A DNA stretch of 64,000 nucleotides from Xanthobacter sp. NM-59 (GTDB taxonomy: Bacteria > Pseudomonadota > Alphaproteobacteria > Rhizobiales > Xanthobacteraceae): assembly GCF_021401125.1 (NCBI RefSeq), contig NZ_JACBFQ010000002.1, positions 310,001 through 374,000 of the forward strand. Reading direction: 5' to 3'. Within the stretch, counting starts at the first letter, position 1; each line of letters opens with the position of its first letter. The notes beneath the pieces are model-generated. The model saw only the letters and a program-made list of their open reading frames with translations, did not search any database and had not been told where the DNA came from. A program made the position numbers and the translations under genes. Of this stretch, positions 27,520-36,568 are shown piece by piece.

Positions 27520-29211
27520 TCAATTGCCGCCGTCGAGCACGCGGCGGGCGATAACCTGAGCCTGGATCTCGGCCGCGCCCTCGAAGATGTTGAGAATGCG
27601 CGCGTCGCACAGAATGCGAGACACCGGATATTCCAGCGCGAAGCCGTTGCCGCCGTGGATCTGCAGCGCATTGTCCGCCGCCGCCCAGGCGACGCGGGCG
27701 CCCAGGAGCTTGGCCATGCCGGCTTCCAGGTCCGTGCGGCGCCCCTCATCCTTGGCGCGCGCGGCGAAATAGGTGATCTGGCGGGCGATCATGGTTTCCA
27801 CCGCCATCATCACGATCTTGTCGGCCACACGCGGGAAGGCGAACAGGGGCTTGCCGAACTGAATGCGCTCCTCGGCGTATTTGAGACCCACTTCCATGGC
27901 CGCCTGGGCCACGCCCACGGCGCGGGCGGCGGTCTGGATGCGGGCGCTCTCAAAGGTGGTCATCAGCTGCTTGAAGCCCTGGCCCTCTTCCCCGCCCAGC
28001 AGGTTCTTGGCCGGCACCTCGAACCCGTCGAAGCCGATCTCGTATTCCTTCATGCCGCGATAGCCGAGCACCTCGATCTCGCCGCCGGTCATGCCCTCGG
28101 CGGGGAAGGGGTTCTCGTCATTGCCGCGCGGCTTCTCGCCGATGAGGATGGACAGGCCCTTATAGCCCGGCTCGTTGGGATTGGTGCGCACCAGCAGCGT
28201 CATGATGTCGGCGCGGACCGGATGGGTGATCCAGGTCTTGTTGCCGGACACCTTGTAGACGTCCCCCTCTTTCACCGCGCGGGTGCGCAGGGAAGCGAGG
28301 TCGGAACCGGTATTGGGCTCGGTGAACACGGCGGTCGGCAGGATCTCGCCCGAAGCGATCTTGGGCAGGTAATGGCCCTTCTGCTCGTCGGTGCCGCCAG
28401 CCAGGATCAGCTCGGCCGCGATCTCGGAGCGGGTGCCCAGCGAGCCGACGCCAATATAGCCGCGCGAGAGCTCCTCGGTGACCACGCACATGGCCTCCTT
28501 GGGCAGGCCCAGGCCGCCGAACTCCTCCGGAATAGTGAGGCCGAACACGCCCATTTCCGAGAGCTGGCCGATGATTTCCAGCGGAATGTATTCGTTCTTC
28601 AGGTGCCATTCGTGGGCGTGGGGCGCCACTTCCGCCTCGACGAAGCGGTGCATCTCCGTGCGCATGGCCTCCAGCGTCTCGTCGAGGCCGGCCTCGCCGA
28701 TGGTGCCGGTGGGATGGGCAATGCGGATGATGTCGGCCAGGGCCGCGCGGCTGGCGGCGGTGTTGCCCTTGGCGACCAGGGTAGCCACGGCCTCCTCGGC
28801 GGCGAGGGCCAGAATGCTCTCGACCGGCACATACAGGTCCGTGAGGCGGACCACCTCGCCCTGGCTCATGGGAATGCCGCCCAGGATCTGGGCGATGTAT
28901 TCGCCAAGGCCGATCTGCACGATCAGCTTCTCGGTCTCGCCGAACTTGCCCATCTCGGTGAGCCGGTCGGCATAGTGCACGAGCTCGCGCACGGAGAAGA
29001 CATAAGTGGCGAGCCAGGCGAGGCCGTGGGTGGCGCGCTGCTCCTTCTCCAGCAAAGCGGAAGAGATCTTCGGGCCGTCGATCACCTTGGCGCGCACCGC
29101 GGAGGCGGCCTCCGCCAGCAGCTTCTCAAGGCTCGCCGTCGCGATTCGGCCGAGGGCGACCGCGTCGATGGGGTTCTGATCGACGGGACGGAGGGCTGCG
29201 CTGGCGGACAT
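27520..29211 (-). CDS. mcd: (2S)-methylsuccinyl-CoA dehydrogenase
   Basis: FAD-dependent oxidation of (2S)-methylsuccinyl-CoA to mesaconyl-CoA in the ethylmalonyl-CoA pathway for acetyl-CoA assimilation. 563 residues, against about 380 for ordinary acyl-CoA dehydrogenases. The excess is an N-terminal domain (about 1-170) with EKEQRATHGLAWLATYVFS and GLGEYIAQILGGIPMSQGE, which is characteristic of Mcd. The dehydrogenase core shows FGLTIPEEFGGLG, AVFTEPNTGSDLASLRT, GNKTWITHPVRADIMTLLVR and HGGNGFALEYPVSRILCD. The ATG at 29211 follows GGGAGA. Other pathway genes (ccr, ecm) are not in the window. Other short-branched acyl-CoAs are possible substrates. Confidence 0.9.
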   Translation of the reverse strand: MSASAALRPVDQNPIDAVALGRIATASLEKLLAEAASAVRAKVIDGPKISSALLEKEQRATHGLAWLATYVFSVRELVHYADRLTEMGKFGETEKLIVQIGLGEYIAQILGGIPMSQGEVVRLTDLYVPVESILALAAEEAVATLVAKGNTAASRAALADIIRIAHPTGTIGEAGLDETLEAMRTEMHRFVEAEVAPHAHEWHLKNEYIPLEIIGQLSEMGVFGLTIPEEFGGLGLPKEAMCVVTEELSRGYIGVGSLGTRSEIAAELILAGGTDEQKGHYLPKIASGEILPTAVFTEPNTGSDLASLRTRAVKEGDVYKVSGNKTWITHPVRADIMTLLVRTNPNEPGYKGLSILIGEKPRGNDENPFPAEGMTGGEIEVLGYRGMKEYEIGFDGFEVPAKNLLGGEEGQGFKQLMTTFESARIQTAARAVGVAQAAMEVGLKYAEERIQFGKPLFAFPRVADKIVMMAVETMIARQITYFAARAKDEGRRTDLEAGMAKLLGARVAWAAADNALQIHGGNGFALEYPVSRILCDARILNIFEGAAEIQAQVIARRVLDGGN

Positions 29212-29335
29212 GGACGATGATCTCCCTTTGTGCATCGCGAAAACGTATCTTGCCCCGGAATGCTTCCAAAGCAACGACAGACTTAAGCCGCCACAGCCAT
29301 GGACGCAGACGCGCGCAACGGCAACCCCGCCGCGC

Positions 29336-30427
29336 TCACGCCCCGCCCTCCTCCATTTCCGAGAGGCGGGCGACCAGCTCGTCCAGATTCTCCATCATGT
29401 GGCCGCAGGCGGAGATGGCCGAAAACACCGCCCGAAGGTCGGTTCCGCTGGCATCGTCGAAGGTGCCGGCGGCGTTGAGCCGCTCCACCTCCCCGTCGAG
29501 CGCCACCACCGCCGCCCGGGCGGCTTCCGCGGCGGCGGAGAGGTCCACGCCTTTCTCGCCGTCCAGAAGGAGGGCCACCGCCTCCATGTAGCCGGTGAGC
29601 CCCGCCACCGCCCCGTCCAGCCCCGGGCCCAGCAGCATCACGATTCGCTCGGACAAAGGGGTGTCGGTGCCGCGCAGCAGGATGATGACCGAGTGCCACA
29701 GCCGCCGGCAGGAGCGCACCACCGGATTGGGGTCCGACTGCCCCGAAAGGGCCCGCTCGGCCTGGGCCTCGGCAATGCGGGCATCGGCGGCGCGCAACGC
29801 CTTGCGGGCCTTGGCGTTGAGGGCATCCATCCGGCCCGCGTCGAGGCCGCGCCCCAGCAGCCCGTCGCGCCCCAGGCTGAGCAGCTCGGCGCACAGGCGC
29901 ACCGCCGTGGCGCAATGGGGAAACAGGAAGGCCACCGCCCGCGCCGGCAGGATCAGGAGCGCGCACAGCACGCCCACCACGCCACCGATGCCGATCTCGA
30001 ACACCCGGTGCAGGCCCGAGATCCACGGGTCCACATGGGTGGGGTCGGACAGCAGCACGATCACCGCCGTCACGGGTGCCAGCTTGAAGCTGGTGAAACG
30101 CGCGGCCAGGGTGCTGGTGAGCAGGATGGACATGCCCAGCATCACGAAGGTGAGGAGCGCCGACGGCCCGGCCACCATGGCCGCCCCGACGCCCACGACA
30201 CCCCCAACCACCGTGCCGAGGGCGCGATCAATGGCCACCGAAAGGCTCGCGCCGATGGTGGATTGCACCACCAGCACCGCCGTGAGCACCGCCCAATAGC
30301 CATTCGGCAGCTTGAGGCCATAGGCCAGGCCGTAGGACACGAGCGCCGCCACCGCGGCCTTCAGGCCGAGCGTGTAATGACCGCCGGAGAAAACTTCGCC
30401 GAGGCGCTTGAGCGAGAACGAAGGCAT
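29336..30427 (-). CDS. FUSC-family inner-membrane protein
   Basis: 363 residues. The N-terminal half has about six membrane helices: GLKAAVAALVSYGLAYGL, LPNGYWAVLTAVLVVQSTIG (signature of FUSC/aromatic acid exporter proteins), VGGVVGVGAAMVAG and others. The C-terminal half is helical and cytoplasmic. Homologues (AaeB, YccS) export aromatic acids or are uncharacterised. The ATG at 30427 (MPSFSLKRLGEVFSGG) begins just before TM1. No membrane-fusion partner lies next to it. It is divergent from the BrkB gene. Confidence 0.85.
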   Translation of the reverse strand: MPSFSLKRLGEVFSGGHYTLGLKAAVAALVSYGLAYGLKLPNGYWAVLTAVLVVQSTIGASLSVAIDRALGTVVGGVVGVGAAMVAGPSALLTFVMLGMSILLTSTLAARFTSFKLAPVTAVIVLLSDPTHVDPWISGLHRVFEIGIGGVVGVLCALLILPARAVAFLFPHCATAVRLCAELLSLGRDGLLGRGLDAGRMDALNAKARKALRAADARIAEAQAERALSGQSDPNPVVRSCRRLWHSVIILLRGTDTPLSERIVMLLGPGLDGAVAGLTGYMEAVALLLDGEKGVDLSAAAEAARAAVVALDGEVERLNAAGTFDDASGTDLRAVFSAISACGHMMENLDELVARLSEMEEGGA

Positions 30428-30643
30428 CGCGAGGAACTCTCCGCGGAAAAGCGTGCGGCCATGACCCGCCCGGCGCACCGAAGGCGGCATTGCCCCTGCT
30501 GATCAACGAAAGCGCGCCTGAACTCAAGGGGGTAGGCGAGCCCCTGTCCACCCGGCGCCCTGCTGCGGTGCGGCAGGCTTGAACGCGCGCTTGCCAACCA
30601 TAAGGGAAAGCCCGATGTCTCGGAGGGATCAGCGGGGACATTC

Positions 30644-31534
30644 ATGCTGCGACGCATCATCCATATCAGCCTCGACGCGGTGTGGACCTTCAGCACCGAT
30701 GATGGCTGGGCCATTTCCAGCCACATCGCGCTGTCCGCCCTCATGTCGCTATTCCCGTTCCTCATCTTCGTGACGGCTCTGGCCGGCTTCCTGGACCTGC
30801 GCCCGCTGGCGGCGGAGACCATTCCCCTGCTGCTGGAGAGCTGGCCCCGGCAGGTGGCCGACCCCATCTCCCGCGAGATCTACAATGTGGTCGATCAGGT
30901 GCGCACGGACGTGCTCACCTATGGTGTGCTGCTCGCCATCTACTTCTCGTCCAACGGCATTGAGAGCCTGCGCATTGGCCTCAACCGCGCCTATGGGGTG
31001 AAGGAGGCGCGGGCCTGGTACTGGCTGCGCCTGGAATCCATCGGCTATGTGCTGCTCTCCGCCGCCGCCATCCTGGCCCTGTCCTTCCTGGTGGTGCTGG
31101 GCCCGCTGCTGTGGCAGGCGGCCGTGGCCCATCTTCCGGCGCTGAAGCCCTTCTCCCACATCGTGACGCTGGCGCGCTTCGCGGCCACCTCCATCATCCT
31201 GGTGGTGACGCTGGTGGTCGCCCATCTGTGGCTGCCGGCGGGCCGGCGGAGCCTGGCGGAAGTGGCGCCGGGCATCCTGGTCACGCTGGTGCTGTGGCTG
31301 GTGGCAGCCTCCGCCTTCGGCATGTATCTGGCCGAGTTTCCCGCCAACTACGTCACCACCTATGCCGGCCTCGCCTCGGTGATGATCGCCCTGGTGTTTT
31401 TGTACCTCACCGCCTCCATCTTCGTGTTCGGGGGCGAGCTCAATGCCGCCATCTCGCGGGACTACAAGGCCCGCATGGCCCAAAGGGACGAAAACGTGGT
31501 CCGCGAGAAGCTGACGGCGGAGGCGGAAAGCTGA
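30644..31534 (+). CDS. YihY/BrkB-family inner-membrane protein
   Basis: 296 residues with about six membrane helices. The start MLRRIIHISLDAVWTFSTDDGW, the ISSHIALSALMSLFPFLIF helix, SNGIESLRIGLNRAYGV and the C-terminal YLTASIFVFGGELNAAIS are typical of YihY/virulence factor BrkB. The molecular function is unknown; an old tRNA-processing annotation is not supported. Its TGA overlaps the ATG of mmcB by one base, so the two genes are translationally coupled. Confidence 0.92.
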   Translation: MLRRIIHISLDAVWTFSTDDGWAISSHIALSALMSLFPFLIFVTALAGFLDLRPLAAETIPLLLESWPRQVADPISREIYNVVDQVRTDVLTYGVLLAIYFSSNGIESLRIGLNRAYGVKEARAWYWLRLESIGYVLLSAAAILALSFLVVLGPLLWQAAVAHLPALKPFSHIVTLARFAATSIILVVTLVVAHLWLPAGRRSLAEVAPGILVTLVLWLVAASAFGMYLAEFPANYVTTYAGLASVMIALVFLYLTASIFVFGGELNAAISRDYKARMAQRDENVVREKLTAEAES

Positions 31535-32007
31535 TGGAACACCCGCCCCAGCCCCGGGAGGATGGGCGCCAGTCGCCCACCGCGCGCACGGTGCAGCGGG
31601 GCGTGCTGCGGCATCTGGCGGCGCGCGGCGTGGTGGGGGTGACCGAATTTTCGCTGGTGAGCGGCCGGCGCGCGGACATCCTGGCCCTCGACGGCAAGGG
31701 CGAGATTTCCATCATCGAGATCAAGTCGTCGGTCCAGGACTTCCGCACTGACGGCAAGTGGCCGGAATATCGCGCCTTCTGCGATCGCCTGCTGTTCGCC
31801 GTGCCGCTCGATTTCCCCACCGAGATCCTGCCCGGGGAGGCAGGCCTGCTGGTGGCCGATGCCTTCGGCGCCGAGCTGCTGCGCGAGGCCCCGCGCCATC
31901 CCCTGCCGGCCGCCACCCGCAAGGCGCTGACGCTGCGCCTTGCCCGCACCGCCGCCAACCGCCTCGCCGCCCTCTACGACCCCGACCTGATGCGGCTCGA
32001 CATCTGA
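31534..32007 (+). CDS. mmcB: MmcB-family DNA repair protein
   Basis: 157 residues. The core RRADILALDGKGEISIIEIK (about 49-68) carries the D...ExK arrangement of a PD-(D/E)XK nuclease-like fold, followed by SSVQDFRTDGKWPEYRAFCD, typical of the MmcB family. Caulobacter MmcB is SOS-induced and contributes to mitomycin C resistance; the same role is inferred here. It starts in the stop codon of the BrkB gene (TGATG). No SOS box was found upstream, but the promoter would lie before the BrkB gene. Confidence 0.88.
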   Translation: MEHPPQPREDGRQSPTARTVQRGVLRHLAARGVVGVTEFSLVSGRRADILALDGKGEISIIEIKSSVQDFRTDGKWPEYRAFCDRLLFAVPLDFPTEILPGEAGLLVADAFGAELLREAPRHPLPAATRKALTLRLARTAANRLAALYDPDLMRLDI

Positions 32008-32820
32008 GCCGGGGGCAGAGCCTGAGGGCCGATGGACATTCGGTGCGTGGGGCGCGGCTTATCCCCCACCACCGTGTTCCTCATGGCCTGGCCCCTCTCC
32101 CGCTTGCGGGGAAGGGCTGGGGTGGGAGCAAAACGTTGGGAAGGCGGCCCGCGCCGGTGACGCCGGCAAGGGGCAGGGCAACGCCTCGCAAATCTCAAAA
32201 GTCTTGAATCTCCGGCCTCTGCGCCCCGACGTTGTCCTAGCCCAGGCGGTCCTGCCCCCTCACCTTCCCCGCAAACGGGGGAGGGAACGAGACCCGCCAG
32301 CCCCTGCCTCTTCAATATCGATCGGACCCAGCGCGCGGGGCCTGGTTCACGGGCCCTGGCCCAGCTTGCGCGGCCCGGGAGCAAGCCCACCGTGCTTCGA
32401 TCGAAGACCAAAGGCAGGAAGGCCAAGCCGGCGGCTTTGGCCCGCCCGCGCCGGCCCGCCATCACCAGAGCGGCCGCGGGGCAGACCCGACCGCCCTCCC
32501 GAGGCGAAAGCCCCCGGCATCGCGCGCAAAGCCCAGCGGTCGGCAGAAGCGCGAAAGCGGGCCGAAACGCACGGTGTCGGCCCTTGTGGCCTGCTCATGA
32601 GCCGGCCATTCCCCGGCCATTCCCGGTGAGCGGCGGCAAGGCTCCGCCGCGGCACCACGCCGTCGACAGCGGACCGGCAAGCCGTGAGCGGCGGTCCCGA
32701 GCTTGACGCGGGACCGCCCTCCATGCGCGAATGCCCCAAGCCCCGCCGCCCCACGAGCCGGTGCATGGCGGCACGGATCCGAGCCCCGATCCGGCCCGGA
32801 CCGAAGCGCGCCTGCGCTCC
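32008..32820. other. Gene-free interval between mmcB and regA
   Basis: About 810 bp between convergent genes. Open frames here overlap each other on both strands and have no motif. The stretch contains one pair of inverted palindromic repeats (see the next entry). Confidence 0.5.
32093..32284. repeat. Inverted pair of GC-rich palindromic elements
   Basis: CTCTCCCGCTTGCGGGGAAGG (32094-32114 region) recurs in inverted orientation at 32263-32284 (CCTTCCCCGCAAACGGGGGA). Each copy is itself nearly palindromic. This looks like a common rhizobial intergenic repeat type. Confidence 0.5.
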
Positions 32821-33375
32821 TCAGCGGGGCGCGCGCTTGGCCAGGATGCGCTGAAGCGTGCGCCGATGCATGGAAAGGCGACGCGCCGTCTCCGACACAT
32901 TGCGCCCGCACAATTCATAGACGCGCTGAATATGCTCCCACCGCACCCGGTCCGCCGACATGGGGTTTTCCGGCGGATGGGGCTTGTGGTCGCCGGAGGC
33001 GATGAGCGCGGCCACCACGTCGTCCGCATCGGCGGGCTTGGCGAGATAGTCCACCGCGCCCAGCTTCACGGCGGTGACGGCGGTGGCGATGTTGCCGTAG
33101 CCGGTGAGCACGATGGCGCGCGCGCCGGGGCGATGCTTCTTCAGTGCGGAGATCACGTCGAGGCCGCTGCCGTCGCCCAGGCGCATGTCCACCACCGCGA
33201 AGGCGGGCGCGGACTCCTCCACGCGGGCGAGGCCGTCGGCCACGGTTTCGGCGGTGGCCACCTGGAAGCCGCGCGCCTCCATGGCCCGCGCGAGGCGCTG
33301 CAGGAAGGAGCGATCGTCGTCGACGATCAGGACCGAACGGTCTTCTCCCACTTCGAGCGGCGTCGTTTCATTCAT
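32821..33375 (-). CDS. regA: Redox response regulator RegA/ActR/PrrA
   Basis: 184-residue two-component regulator. The receiver domain (about 12-125) has the acidic DD pair (19-20), phospho-acceptor Asp63 in VVDMRLGDGSG, and KPADADDV. A proline linker (HPPENPMSADRVRWEH) leads to a Fis-type helix-turn-helix at the C-terminus: GRNVSETARRLSMHRRTLQR, nearly invariant in RegA/ActR/PrrA. It controls respiration, photosynthesis or carbon/nitrogen fixation genes in response to redox state. The ATG at 33375 gives family length. It follows regB on the same strand with a 93-bp gap. Confidence 0.96.
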   Translation of the reverse strand: MNETTPLEVGEDRSVLIVDDDRSFLQRLARAMEARGFQVATAETVADGLARVEESAPAFAVVDMRLGDGSGLDVISALKKHRPGARAIVLTGYGNIATAVTAVKLGAVDYLAKPADADDVVAALIASGDHKPHPPENPMSADRVRWEHIQRVYELCGRNVSETARRLSMHRRTLQRILAKRAPR

Positions 33376-33468
33376 CGTTATGTGTCCTCGGCATCCGGGG
33401 CGCTGGGGCAATGCGCCGTCACATCTAAACAATGGCGTTCAGGAACGGGTGAAATTCCGCGTCCGCTT

Positions 33469-34836
33469 TTACGCGCCTTCGGTGGCAGAATAGTCAGCTG
33501 CGCGTCCCTTTGTCGCGTCATCATCCATTTCTATGGCCAATGCGCGCCGGGGCCAAGTGATGCGGATGGAAGCGCCGGTGGCCGGCGGCGGGCGGTTCTC
33601 GAAGGTGAGGGTGGCGCCGGTGCGCTCCAGCAGCGTCTTGGCGATGAAGAAACCGAGCCCCAGCCCGCTCTCCTCATCCTGGTCGCCGCGATCCTCCAGG
33701 CGCTCGCGGGCACGGGAGGTCACATAAGGCTGGCCGATGCGGGCGCTCACCTCGGGCGAGAAGCCTGGGCCATCGTCCTCCACCACCATGACGAGGCTGG
33801 TGGGGGTCCATTCCGCGGCGATGTCCACCCGCGAGCGGGCGAAATCGACGGCATTTTCCACCAGATTACCGAGCCCATAGAGCAGGCCCGGATTGCGGCC
33901 GATCACCGGATCATCGGGCCGCCCCGGCGCATTGATGACGATGGCGATGCCAAAATTGCGGTGTGGCTCGGCCACTTCCTCCAGCAGCACGCGCACCGGC
34001 ATGCGATCGAACGGCGCATCTCCCGACCTGAGCGAGGTCAGGGTTTGAAGAATGTCGCGGCAGCGCCCCACCTGGTCGCGCAGCAGCGACACGTCATCGG
34101 CATAGGGCGCGCCGGGCGGCATGGCCCGCTGCATCTCCTTCACCACCAGCGCGATGGTGGATAGCGGCGTGCCCAGCTCGTGTGCCGCAGCCGCCGCAAG
34201 GCCGTCGATGGCGGACAGATGCTGCTCGCGCGCCAGCACCAGCTCGGTGGCCGCCAGGGCGTCCGCCAGCTCGCGCGCCTCTTCCGCCACCCGCCAGGCA
34301 TGCAGGCCGATGAAGCCGATGGCCACAGTCAGCGAAACCCATATGCCCGCCAGATAAAGCTCTGGCAGCACGGGCAGCGCTTCCCCCGCCCAGGGCAGCG
34401 GGCGCGCCCACAGGCCCACCGCGCCGGCGCAGGCCGCCGCCAGAATACCCAGCACCACCGTCGTGCTCCAGGCGAGCGCGGTCGCCGAGATCATCACCGG
34501 CGCAAGATAAAGCAGCGCGAACGGGTTCTTGAGCCCGCCCGTCAGGTAGAGCAGCGCCGTGAGCTGAAGAAGATCATAGGCCAACAGCGGACCCGCCGCA
34601 GCGTCACTTAGGCGCCGAGCCACCGGATACTTGATCCGCAACAACACGTTCACCATCGCCGAAAGGGCAACGACCGCGAAGCAGGAGGCCAGCGGCAGGG
34701 GAAAGCCCAGCAGCAGATGCACCACCACCAGCGCAGCAACCTGACCCGTCACCGCCAGCCAGCGCAGGCGAATCAACGTGTCCAGCCGCAGGCCGAAGGA
34801 GCGCCCGTGAAGCGGCGGAGCGAAAGCGGGATTCAT
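33469..34836 (-). CDS. regB: Redox sensor histidine kinase RegB/ActS/PrrB
   Basis: 455 residues with about six N-terminal membrane helices. The quinone-binding heptapeptide GGLKNPF (100-106) is intact. H-box AAAAHELGTPLST with His219 and the redox-active cysteine equivalent in GRCRDILQTL (Cys259) are present. ATPase motifs are NLVENAVDFA, DDGPGFS and GLGLGFFIAKTLLERTG. It phosphorylates RegA; quinone and thiol state tune its activity in the family. The senC gene often found next to regA is absent here. It is divergent from phaZ, sharing a 210-bp control region. Confidence 0.96.
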   Translation of the reverse strand: MNPAFAPPLHGRSFGLRLDTLIRLRWLAVTGQVAALVVVHLLLGFPLPLASCFAVVALSAMVNVLLRIKYPVARRLSDAAAGPLLAYDLLQLTALLYLTGGLKNPFALLYLAPVMISATALAWSTTVVLGILAAACAGAVGLWARPLPWAGEALPVLPELYLAGIWVSLTVAIGFIGLHAWRVAEEARELADALAATELVLAREQHLSAIDGLAAAAAHELGTPLSTIALVVKEMQRAMPPGAPYADDVSLLRDQVGRCRDILQTLTSLRSGDAPFDRMPVRVLLEEVAEPHRNFGIAIVINAPGRPDDPVIGRNPGLLYGLGNLVENAVDFARSRVDIAAEWTPTSLVMVVEDDGPGFSPEVSARIGQPYVTSRARERLEDRGDQDEESGLGLGFFIAKTLLERTGATLTFENRPPPATGASIRITWPRRALAIEMDDDATKGRAADYSATEGA

Positions 34837-34877
34837 CGTTTAGTCACTTTCAGGCAAGCCTCCGCGCCGAAGCTGTG

Positions 34878-34904
34878 ATGTCGCAATGCGCGACATTGTG
34901 ACAT
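34878..34904. promoter_or_regulatory. Candidate RegA/RegR binding site between regB and phaZ
   Basis: A palindrome ATGTCGC-AATGC-GCGACAT (34878-34896) overlaps GCGACATTGTGACAT (34890-34904). The latter matches the published Bradyrhizobium RegR box GNG[AG]C[AG]TTNNGNCGC at all but the last two positions. It lies 42 bp before the regB start and about 140 bp before phaZ. Confidence 0.45.
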
Positions 34905-34992
34905 CTTGGCCATACTTCATCGCGAGGAACGGCGTATATCCTTTGTCGGCATTGACCACATAAGAAAGAGAGCACACGCTCTGCTTCTAAAA

Positions 34993-35045
34993 TAAAGCGT
35001 GAAACGCAACATAAAGCGAGGAACGCACAATAAGCGAGGAAATGC
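34993..35045 (+). repeat. Three 15-bp repeats carrying the phaZ ribosome-binding site
   Basis: TAAAGCGTGAAACGC (34993), TAAAGCGAGGAACGC (35012) and TAAGCGAGGAAATGC (35031) are spaced exactly 19 bp apart. The third contains the GAGG that serves the ATG at 35047. The second duplicates the Shine-Dalgarno-like GAGGAA. Confidence 0.75.
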
Positions 35046-35046
35046 C

Positions 35047-36495
35047 ATGGCCATCGGAGACTTCACGGGCTCGACCCAGCGTCCGACTCAGGGCGAGTAC
35101 GGTGGTGATCTGGGCTACACGACGCCGCTCTACTGGCTCTACGAGATGGGGCATGCTGCCCTCAACCCCTCCCGCGCCATGGCCGACGCCAGCCGACTGT
35201 TTCTGAAGAACCCCATCAACCCGGTGTCCCACACCACCATCGGCAAATCGATGGCGGCGGCCTGCGAGCTGTTCGAGCGCACCACGCGCCGCTACGGCAA
35301 GCCGGATTGGGGCATCCGGGAAACCCTTGTGGATGGCCAGCGCGTGCCGGTGCACGTCAACACCGTGTGGCGCCGTCCCTTCTGCAATCTCCTGCATTTC
35401 GAGCGGGCGTTCGAGCATCCCCCAGCGGCCCGCCAGCCGAAACTGGTGGTGGTGGCGCCGGTGTCCGGCCATTACGCCACCCTGCTGCGCGGCACGGTGG
35501 AGGCCATGCTTCCCAGCCACGACGTCTATGTGACCGATTGGGTGGACGCCAAACTGGTGCCCCTGGCCGAGGGGCGGTTCGGCCTTTCCGATTACGTGGA
35601 CTACCTCATTTCCATCTTCCACCGCCTGGGCGGGGACTGCCATGTGATGGCCGTGTGCCAGCCGGCGGTTCCGGTGATGATGGCCGTGGCCCGCATGGAG
35701 GCGGAAGAGGATCCCTATGTGCCCAAGTCCATGACCCTCATGGGCGGGCCCATCGACACGCGTGAGGCGCCCACCGCGGTGAACGCCATGGCGAAGGACC
35801 GCGGCATGGACTGGTTCCGCCGCAACGTCATCACCACAGTTCCCTGGCCCCATGCCGGCGCGCTGCGGGAGGTCTATCCCGGCTTCCTCCAGCTCAACGG
35901 CTTCATGAGCATGAATCTCGACCGCCACGTCCAGGCCCATTGGGACCTGTTCACCCACCTGGTGAAGGGCGACGGCGATTCGGCCGAGAAGCACCGCGAC
36001 TTCTATGACGAATACCTGGCGGTGATGGACCTGACCGCCGAATTCTATCTCGAGACGGTCGAGAACGTCTTCATCACCCATGCCCTGCCCAAGGGCGAGA
36101 TCCTGCATCACGACCAGGTGGTGAAGCCGGAGGCCATCCACCGCGTCGCGCTGATGACGGTGGAGGGCGAGAAGGACGATATCTCCGGCATCGGCCAGAC
36201 CCGGGCGGCCCACAAACTGTGCCCGCGCCTGCCCGATCACAAGCGGGCCCATTGGGAACAGCCGGGCGTGGGTCACTATGGCGTGTTCAACGGCTCGCGC
36301 TTCCGGTCGGAGATCGCGCCGCGCATCGCCGAGTTCATCCTGCGCCAGGAATTTCCTGACGGCATTGTGCAGGGCAACATGAAACCGGCCCCCATGACCA
36401 CCGGTTCAGAACCCGCGGAAACATGCCACGAGCCTGACATTTTTGCCCTGCCGGCGAACGTCACCTCACTTTATCCACGGAATGCTGCAACTTAG
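35047..36495 (+). CDS. phaZ: Intracellular poly(3-hydroxybutyrate) depolymerase
   Basis: Degrades stored native PHB granules. 482 residues of the PhaZ a1-type family with a cysteine nucleophile: HVMAVCQPAVPVM (Cys204) replaces a serine lipase box. DWVDAKLVPL, EGEKDDISGIGQT (probable Asp) and GVGHYGVFNGSRFR (probable His) complete the triad region. The start ATG at 35047 has GAGGAAATGCC before it; in-frame GTG at 34999 would add a repeat-derived extension. It is divergent from regB, so redox-dependent control is plausible. The C-terminal tail after residue 440 is not conserved in composition. Confidence 0.94.
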   Translation: MAIGDFTGSTQRPTQGEYGGDLGYTTPLYWLYEMGHAALNPSRAMADASRLFLKNPINPVSHTTIGKSMAAACELFERTTRRYGKPDWGIRETLVDGQRVPVHVNTVWRRPFCNLLHFERAFEHPPAARQPKLVVVAPVSGHYATLLRGTVEAMLPSHDVYVTDWVDAKLVPLAEGRFGLSDYVDYLISIFHRLGGDCHVMAVCQPAVPVMMAVARMEAEEDPYVPKSMTLMGGPIDTREAPTAVNAMAKDRGMDWFRRNVITTVPWPHAGALREVYPGFLQLNGFMSMNLDRHVQAHWDLFTHLVKGDGDSAEKHRDFYDEYLAVMDLTAEFYLETVENVFITHALPKGEILHHDQVVKPEAIHRVALMTVEGEKDDISGIGQTRAAHKLCPRLPDHKRAHWEQPGVGHYGVFNGSRFRSEIAPRIAEFILRQEFPDGIVQGNMKPAPMTTGSEPAETCHEPDIFALPANVTSLYPRNAAT

Positions 36496-36568
36496 CTCTG
36501 GCTGAGGACGCCAATTCTGGAGAAGATGACACCCAATCGTCATTAGGCTCCTCGTGCATGGTGTCCTC

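Noticed and set aside
32008-32820. Hidden small RNA or toxin-antitoxin pair
   Set aside because: No promoter-terminator pair, no paired small frames and no recognisable family; only palindromic repeats are seen.
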